A stretch of DNA of 64,000 bases. Origin: Apis mellifera. Taxonomy: Eukaryota; Arthropoda; Insecta; Hymenoptera; Apidae. The stretch covers positions 8,066,001 to 8,130,000 of the forward strand of contig NC_037651.1 in assembly GCF_003254395.2 (NCBI RefSeq), written 5' to 3'. The position numbers and the translations under genes are program-made. The notes under the pieces are model-generated. The model did no database searches, was not told where the DNA came from, and worked only from the letters and a program-made list of their open reading frames with translations. This document shows, piece by piece, positions 63,909 to 64,000 of this stretch (position 1 is its first letter; each line of letters begins with the position of its first letter).

Positions 63909-64000
63909 GTTTGTATATTTTAAAATAATATTTGAATTGAAATCTTTATCAGTATTTGATGAGATGAGGGCATTTTAAAATATCATTAGGAATTTCTCTG

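Noticed and set aside
1..64000. tRNA genes, rRNA genes, CRISPR arrays, operons
   Set aside because: No tRNA B-box with a matching cloverleaf, no rRNA-like blocks and no regularly spaced repeats were seen by eye; the genome is eukaryotic.

Overview
This window is strongly AT-rich nuclear DNA from an insect. Genes carry short (about 60-100 base) GT-AG introns, the space between genes is poor in repeats, and the window holds a Yellow/royal-jelly family gene, a ZAD zinc-finger-associated domain gene and a decayed mariner transposon. A hymenopteran, most likely a bee, fits best, but the species is inference. No bacterial, phage or CRISPR features, and no tRNA or rRNA genes, were recognised.

Left third (1-24.5 kb). 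A possible first coding exon of a leftward gene lies near 350-375. A four-pass claudin-like membrane protein spans 3386-10343 (minus strand, 5 exons). An unassigned plus-strand coding-like exon at 7942-8145 sits inside its longest intron. The histone chaperone NASP (plus) then converges on IFT140, the ciliary IFT-A subunit (minus). Next are a DUF4485 coiled-coil gene (minus), whose exon 2 is broken by one extra base at an A8 run, and hexosaminidase D (minus).

Middle (24.5-49.8 kb). Non-stop/USP22, the deubiquitinase of SAGA (minus, 6 exons), is followed by a long gene-poor stretch. It contains a 561-base mariner relic with matching ends and TA duplications, an intronless yellow-family gene with an extra hydrophobic C-terminus (37191-38486, minus), and more than 11 kb with no gene I can support.

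Right part (49.8-64 kb). Five compact genes alternate in strand: mitochondrial thioredoxin 2 (+), a C7orf50/WKF-domain protein (-), the complex III assembly factor UQCC4/CCSMST1 (+), the GPI-anchor enzyme subunit PIG-Q (-) and TXNDC11 (+). Head-to-head pairs probably share promoters at 51790-52192 and 54771-55254, and tail-to-tail pairs lie close enough for 3' ends to overlap. A ZAD-domain gene (+) starts at 60959 and runs off the right edge.

Exon models were built by hand from splice sites and reading phase. All multi-exon models close in frame except the DUF4485 gene. The genes are mostly conserved housekeeping genes with no shared pathway, and I found no convincing evidence of a new biological system. 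The best leads are the A8 frameshift, the orphan exon, the membrane-anchored intronless Yellow protein, and an overlapping upstream ORF on hexosaminidase D.
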